A stretch of DNA of 64,000 nt from Astropecten irregularis (taxonomy: Eukaryota; Echinodermata; Asteroidea; Paxillosida; Astropectinidae), in assembly GCA_963971285.1 (NCBI GenBank), contig OZ020251.1:8246001-8310000 (forward strand), in the 5' to 3' direction. Both the position numbers and the translations under genes were made by a program. The stretch's first letter is position 1, and each line of letters begins with the position of its first letter. Shown in pieces: positions 59,213 to 64,000 of this stretch. The notes below the pieces were generated by a model. The model worked only from the letters and a program-made list of their open reading frames with translations. It ran no database searches and had not been told where the DNA came from.

Positions 59213-60666
59213 AGCTGTTCCGACATTTCTTATGTCGGAACAGGTTTAGTTATCGCTCTGGTTTTTATTAGCTGTTCCGACATTTCCGATGTCGAAACAG
59301 GTTTTGTTTTTCTTCTGATTTTTATTATTATTATACTTTATCACCCCAAAGTTTGTTTATTCCTAATCTTTTAAAATGTTTGTCTGGTCAGCTTACACAC
59401 TGTATATCAGGTATCATATGAAAGCTTATAAGCTGAAGTTAATCCTAAGACTGAGTTTATAATTTTGTTTAATTATTTGAGCACGAGACAGCTCATTTGC
59501 ATATTTAATTTGTCAATTTTGTAACCAGCATATCTCGAGAACAACAAAGGCTATGAATATGATTCTTTTTGCAAGGGCTTAGTAGCATCATGTAGTTGTG
59601 CATGCTGCCAAAAAATTTACAGTGACGTCATCATGACGTCATCAAAAATACTGATTTTATTATTAGCTGCATATCTCGAGAACGGTAAGTGCTACGGTAT
59701 TGGTTCTTTTTGTAAAAGCTTTGTTAGACCCTGTAGATTTGCATGCTGTTGTGAAATTAACTGTGATGTCAAGATGACGTCATCAAAAGGCATAATTTAT
59801 GTTTGCAGCATATCTTGAGAATGACAAAAGCTACATGGTAATAATTCTTTTCACAAAAGCTTTGTTAGAAACTTTAGATGAACGCTATTTTGTAAATGAC
59901 CGTGACGTCATCATGACGTTATCGAAGCTTATAAAGCTGATCAAAAGTCGGAACAGCTCCGTTTTCGTCCACGAACACTTAAATGTCTAGTTATTATTAT
60001 ACCTTCGCACATTTTGCTTCCATAGCTTTGTGTGACAAGTTTGTTTATTCCTAATCCTTTATAATCTTTTTCTGGTAAGCTTATGTGTGGTTTATAATGA
60101 AAGCTTAATATAGCTGAGGTTAATCCTAAGACTGAGTTTGTTAAAATTCTTAATTAATTATTCATGTGACAGTCATTTGAATATTTAATTAATTTGTTCG
60201 CAGCATATCTCGAGAACCACAAATGCTATGGAAATGATTCTTTTTGCAAAAGCTTTGTTATATCATGAAGTTGTGCATGCTGCCACGAAATTTAGTGTGA
60301 CGTCATCATGACGTCATCAAAAAAGCTGATTTTTGATTAGCAGTATATCTCGAGAACGGTAAGTGCTACAGTAATGATTCTTTTTGCAAAAGCTTTGTTA
60401 TATCATGTAGTTGTGCATTGCCTCGAAAAATGAACATGATGACATCATGACGTCATCAAAAAGCCTGATTTTTTGTTTGCAGCATATCTGAAGAATGACA
60501 AATGCTATGGTAATGATTATTTTTATAAAAGCTTTGCTGCATCATGTACATGAGTATGCTGCCATGAAATTGACCGTGACATCATCGTGACGTCATCAGA
60601 GCTTACAAAGCTGATTAAATAAGTCGGAACAGCTCCGTGTTCGTCCACGAACACTTAAATGTCCAG
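59213..60666 (+). mobile_element. Two tandem non-autonomous Helitron-like repeats
   Basis: The left end has a hairpin agctgttccgac/atgtcggaacag, present twice (59213 and 59270). Each unit (to 59990 and to 60666) ends gtcggaacagct, then a hairpin (gttcgtccacgaac), then ttaaatgtctag or ttaaatgtccag before T. A hairpin just before a CTAG-like 3' end followed by T is the Helitron pattern. Inside are six ~140-bp subunits with catatctcgagaac, aaagctttgtta and gtgacgtcatcatgacgtcatc. No coding content. Confidence 0.65.
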
Positions 60667-62340
60667 TTTATTATTATTATGTATATTATTAATGTTGAAA
60701 TATTCAAAATATTTATGTAAGACTGAGCGCATCACGAAAGATTTCCAAGGAAAATGAATATTTATGTTGTTGCCGATATATGTGTTTTTTTTTCTAATCC
60801 TTTTTTCCTTCATTTCGTTGTTATTTGGTGGCAGATTTAAAATCATGATTTTAATTTAAATTCAATTGTGCGGTATATTGGGCGCACTTTCCAACTGTTG
60901 TCAGTCAGTTAGTCGATCTATTTTCGTAGACAGTAACAGTAGCAAGGGACCAGCCAAGTCATTCGGAAGTGGTGACTAGGGTTGAGTTTAGGATAAAGTC
61001 AAGTTGATCTGTTTTGTTAACGAGTGTCAATTCAAAGTCTCAAATGCAGTCAATGGGTTCAACTACAGTCATTCATTTCATACAGTTTTGCGACAATTTG
61101 CCTTATGATAAAGCAACATTTCTTGACTGCGTATTTAGTCGTTGTTACTATCATAATTATTGCTTAATGCATGCATGATCCAAGTTTTCTTAGTGTGTAG
61201 TTTAATGATAATTTGGTGGCTTTTCAGGGTTCCGTGGAATTTCGAAAAAGAATAAATGTTGGGATCGTGGTCATGGTGAAGTGAATAAAATTTCTTTCAA
61301 CATCAAATTGGAATATTTGTAACCGGCCAGATTTGTACACAAAAGCTTGTTTTCCCCCAAATAGCATTTTAACATCCATTTGAATAATACATATAAACAA
61401 ACTGCTGAAAACTGCTCAATTAGCCAAAATGATGGCCTGGAATTTGTAAAATGCTTGGAGTTTGGAGGAACTGGCGCATTTTGATCCTAACAGCTAACTG
61501 GTCACTAGAGCAACTTTGTTAGTAGTCCAGGTACTATTACTAGGGGCTTTCTCATTGAGAACTGCAGCTGATTTGGAAAAAGGTCAGACAGACTAACATA
61601 TGATCTCGAACCATAGGCTTACATGTACAATTTCAACGTGTCAAATCAACCAGAGATTCGATGTGACTCTCAGTTGACATTAATTGGTAGTTTTTGGAAG
61701 GAGATGTACAATAAAAGGATATGATAAACTGTAGCAGGTAGATTGAGCAGACTATTCCACATCTTCCTCAGTGGGGGAATCCAGTGACCAGCCTGAATCA
61801 AGTGTGCCGGGATGGTTCCTTACAGTAATATGCTGATTTTGATTTATCTCATTGAATCCATGTGATTTTCAACTTCGCTAAGATGTCCGTTATAATACCC
61901 TTAATCGACTTTGGCCAACTTGTGTTGACGAGACTATTTTCATAGGCTACTTCATTAGAGTCGGATGGAGATTTAGATTTGTATGGAGCATGGATGTTCT
62001 CAAAAACAAACCCACCGGTTTTTTTTTCACTCCTTTGAGCCTACGGAAGTGTATTTATGGCATGCTGATTAGTAATTCGCCCGCACGTATAGTTTTTCGC
62101 GCAGGCGGAATATCAGGCTCCGAATTTGTTTTAATCGTGTCCCAAAAACACTTCCGTAACAAAAACATCGATTTACATAGACATCGCATTTTTATATCAA
62201 GACAAACAGATATAATAATATTGTACCAAGGTATGTTATGGCTAGCAAATATATCCCCATCAAACCATGTTACATCAACGACACAACTCTTCCAAGAAAA
62301 CAATTGAAGAATAATAATGACACACCAATATCAGTGCACC
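60667..62340. other. Non-coding spacer
   Basis: No gene or clear repeat is seen. The frame at 61990-62307 has no recognisable features. Confidence 0.4.
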
Positions 62341-62726
62341 AGAGTGTAGGCCCTACGCTGTCAGCATTTTCGGTAACAATCTCGGTAACATGTTGCCCAG
62401 TTAGGGCAACACATAAGCAACACGAATTTCGGCCCTGTCTACACAAGCGACATTTGGCCAACATGTTACCGAGATGTTGCTGCGACATGTTACCCAACTC
62501 GTTTTGCTCTGTGTACAATGACACAATTTTCAGCAACAACGTACCTGGGCAACAAGTTACCGAGATTATTACTAACACAGAACGCGTCACATCAAAACCG
62601 CAAAGACGCCTGTAAAATGAGGGTACTAAATACTTATCTATAATATCGGGGAAAAAATGACATGAAAGAGTGCACTCATAAAAGGGGTAGTGTTTGTTCG
62701 GAATACATCTCTTTCCACCTTTATAC

Positions 62727-62752
62727 CTGTTGTTGTTGTTGTTGTTGTTGTT
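62727..62752. repeat. (TTG)n microsatellite
   Basis: About eight uninterrupted ttg/gtt units. Confidence 0.9.
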
Positions 62753-62859
62753 TTTCATGGCCGCGTAATGTAACAACATTTCTCAAAAGATCATTGTTAA
62801 ATGGGAGACGGAATTCTGATGTCACGCCACAAATTCGAGCAATTTTCAATTTATTGAAA

Positions 62860-63117
62860 TGTGAACAAAGAAAAATTGACTGGAGTGGGATTCGAACCGG
62901 CGACAATACCGTACAGGCGCTCTACCAACTGAGCCATCCAGCCATACGTTGGTGGTGACCCCAATAGTCAACTATATCTTTGTTCGTTTGGCAGTCAGAA
63001 GCCATGAAACCACGCACACACCGCCATACCCCAGGGATCGTTTCAATGATACAAGCAACAATGTTGCAACCTGGGAACGGTGCATGGCGGATCACTCAAA
63101 GAGGATATGGCTTTTTA
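62860..63117 (-). mobile_element. Best-preserved tRNA-related SINE
   Basis: On the minus strand a good A box (tggctcagttggtagagc) and B box (ggttcgaatccca) lie 30 bp apart, as in a true tRNA. They sit after about 150 bp of other sequence (cctgggg, tggcttctgactgcc). This copy is the least mutated in the window. Confidence 0.8.
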
Positions 63118-63122
63118 ATTAA

Positions 63123-63270
63123 TATAATCATCAAATAACCACAAGGGAAACTGACTGAAATTTAAAGTCAAGTGAACTAAGGAAAATTTACTGGAGCGTG
63201 ATTTTTTTTCTTCACTTTTCAATGACTTTAAAATTCAGTCAGTTTCCCTTGTGGTTATTTGATGATTATA
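63123..63270. repeat. Hairpin made of two SINE 3' ends
   Basis: tataatcatcaaataaccac...ttaaagtca (63123-63170) is repeated inverted at 63222-63270. Both arms are the 3' end of the tRNA-related SINE, so two copies face each other around a 50-bp spacer. Confidence 0.8.
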
Positions 63271-64000
63271 ACAAAAACATGCGGCAGTATGGTCTCTGAC
63301 CAGTAATGTGTAACTGGCCATGTTATGACATGAAACTTAAATACTCCAAAGCAATTCAGTTTTCTATTTCACATTGTAAAAAAGTAGTGTAGTTATGGCC
63401 CTCCATGAATACATATTATCCAACACCAAGGGAATTTTGGTTTTACACAAAATGGTTACTAGAAAAAGTTACCCAAAAATTTACCCACACATTATTCCTT
63501 TCAAATACACAAGGAAAACTCTCCGACAATCAATGAATAGCAAATAATTATTGAATAAACACCACTCGAAAAAGAAAGAATGACCAGAGTGTTGGCTGTA
63601 TATCGTAACCCCTTAGTGGGATGTAACTTGCAAACAGAACAGAACCAAACAGAAAGCTGCAATGCAAGAAATTGCACTAGGAAAACTAGCCATCAAAATG
63701 CCCATTTCCAATCACTGTTTCAACAACATATCATCAACATCTCGAAAAAAAAATGTCCGCCAAATATTGGTAGTGTACCCAGCGACAAAAATCATGTTGC
63801 CCATGTGCGTTGCCTTAACTGGGCACCATGTTACCGGAAATGTTGCAGAAAATGTGGACAGTGTACAAACAGTGTACAGTCTGCTTTTAAGAACATGGGT
63901 TCAATCTTACACTGTATCTATCTTTATAATTGGCTACTGCCAGTTAGACATGTCCAATTACAATTTAAGTGTAATAACCTATAATGAATTGATTTACACT
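63271..64000. other. Non-coding right edge
   Basis: Apart from the inverted repeat near 63800-63890, nothing is recognised. The 134-codon frame at 63580-63984 runs across that repeat and has no domain. Confidence 0.4.

Larger units (their letters stand above)
62340..63890. mobile_element. Diverged inverted-repeat element
   Basis: Left words gcattttcggtaacaatctc, ggtaacatgttgcccag and tagggcaaca recur inverted at 63800-63880 (ctgggcaccatgttacc, gccttaactgggc). Matching continues for roughly 100 bp at perhaps 70%. The interior holds a SINE (62860-63117), a hairpin and a (TTG)n run. No TSD could be fixed. Confidence 0.5.

Overview
The window is AT-rich, intron-bearing animal DNA. It has interrupted genes with GT/AG borders, low gene density, and many SINE, LINE, MITE and Helitron remains. 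The secreted PAN and F5/8-type C (discoidin) genes, and the style of the dispersed repeats, suggest a marine deuterostome. An echinoderm is my best guess; this is inference and the sequence alone does not prove it.

Layout. (1) 1-5.6 kb: non-coding, with minisatellites, a long hairpin, one unassigned TIR MITE and one hAT-type MITE (8-bp TSD). (2) 5.6-16.2 kb and 17.2-26.6 kb: two tandem copies of a block of about 10 kb. Each carries a five-coding-exon gene for a secreted protein (signal peptide, PAN/apple-like domain, Thr/Glu/Pro repeat, F5/8C domain) and a likely non-coding first exon. Copy 1 (6633-11487) reads through cleanly. Copy 2 (18490-24166) has a stop in its signal peptide. A broken last exon (25618-25743) lies behind copy 2 between 50-bp direct repeats. 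(3) 26.6-33 kb: repeats, including an 11-copy minisatellite and a palindrome with a tRNA-like unit in each arm. (4) 33075-42497, minus strand: an uninterrupted 3140-residue Helitron/Helentron protein with PHD, protease-like, OTU, Rep, PIF1 helicase and endonuclease modules. (5) 42.5-50 kb: MITEs, a 1.96-kb long-TIR element with a 6-bp TSD, and a 937-bp tandem duplication. (6) 50950-59126: a third, more diverged F5/8C gene with a different, short Cys/Gly/Arg-rich N-terminal exon, 39-nt Thr-rich mini-exons and a 715-bp pentanucleotide satellite in its first intron. (7) 59.2-64 kb: tandem non-autonomous Helitron-like repeats rich in TGACGTCA sites, then a diverged inverted-repeat element that contains a tRNA-related SINE.

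How the parts relate. The three discoidin genes form one local family. All exon borders outside the discoidin core are phase 1, so linker and N-terminal exons can be swapped or multiplied without changing frame, and they have been. The duplicated block also works as a clock. One SINE is present in both copies, so it predates the duplication. A LINE and a Penelope-like fragment are only in copy 2, and one 268-bp insert is only in copy 1, so these came later. The Helitron is the only other long coding region; it looks young because its reading frame is whole and two of its internal 60-bp repeats are nearly identical.
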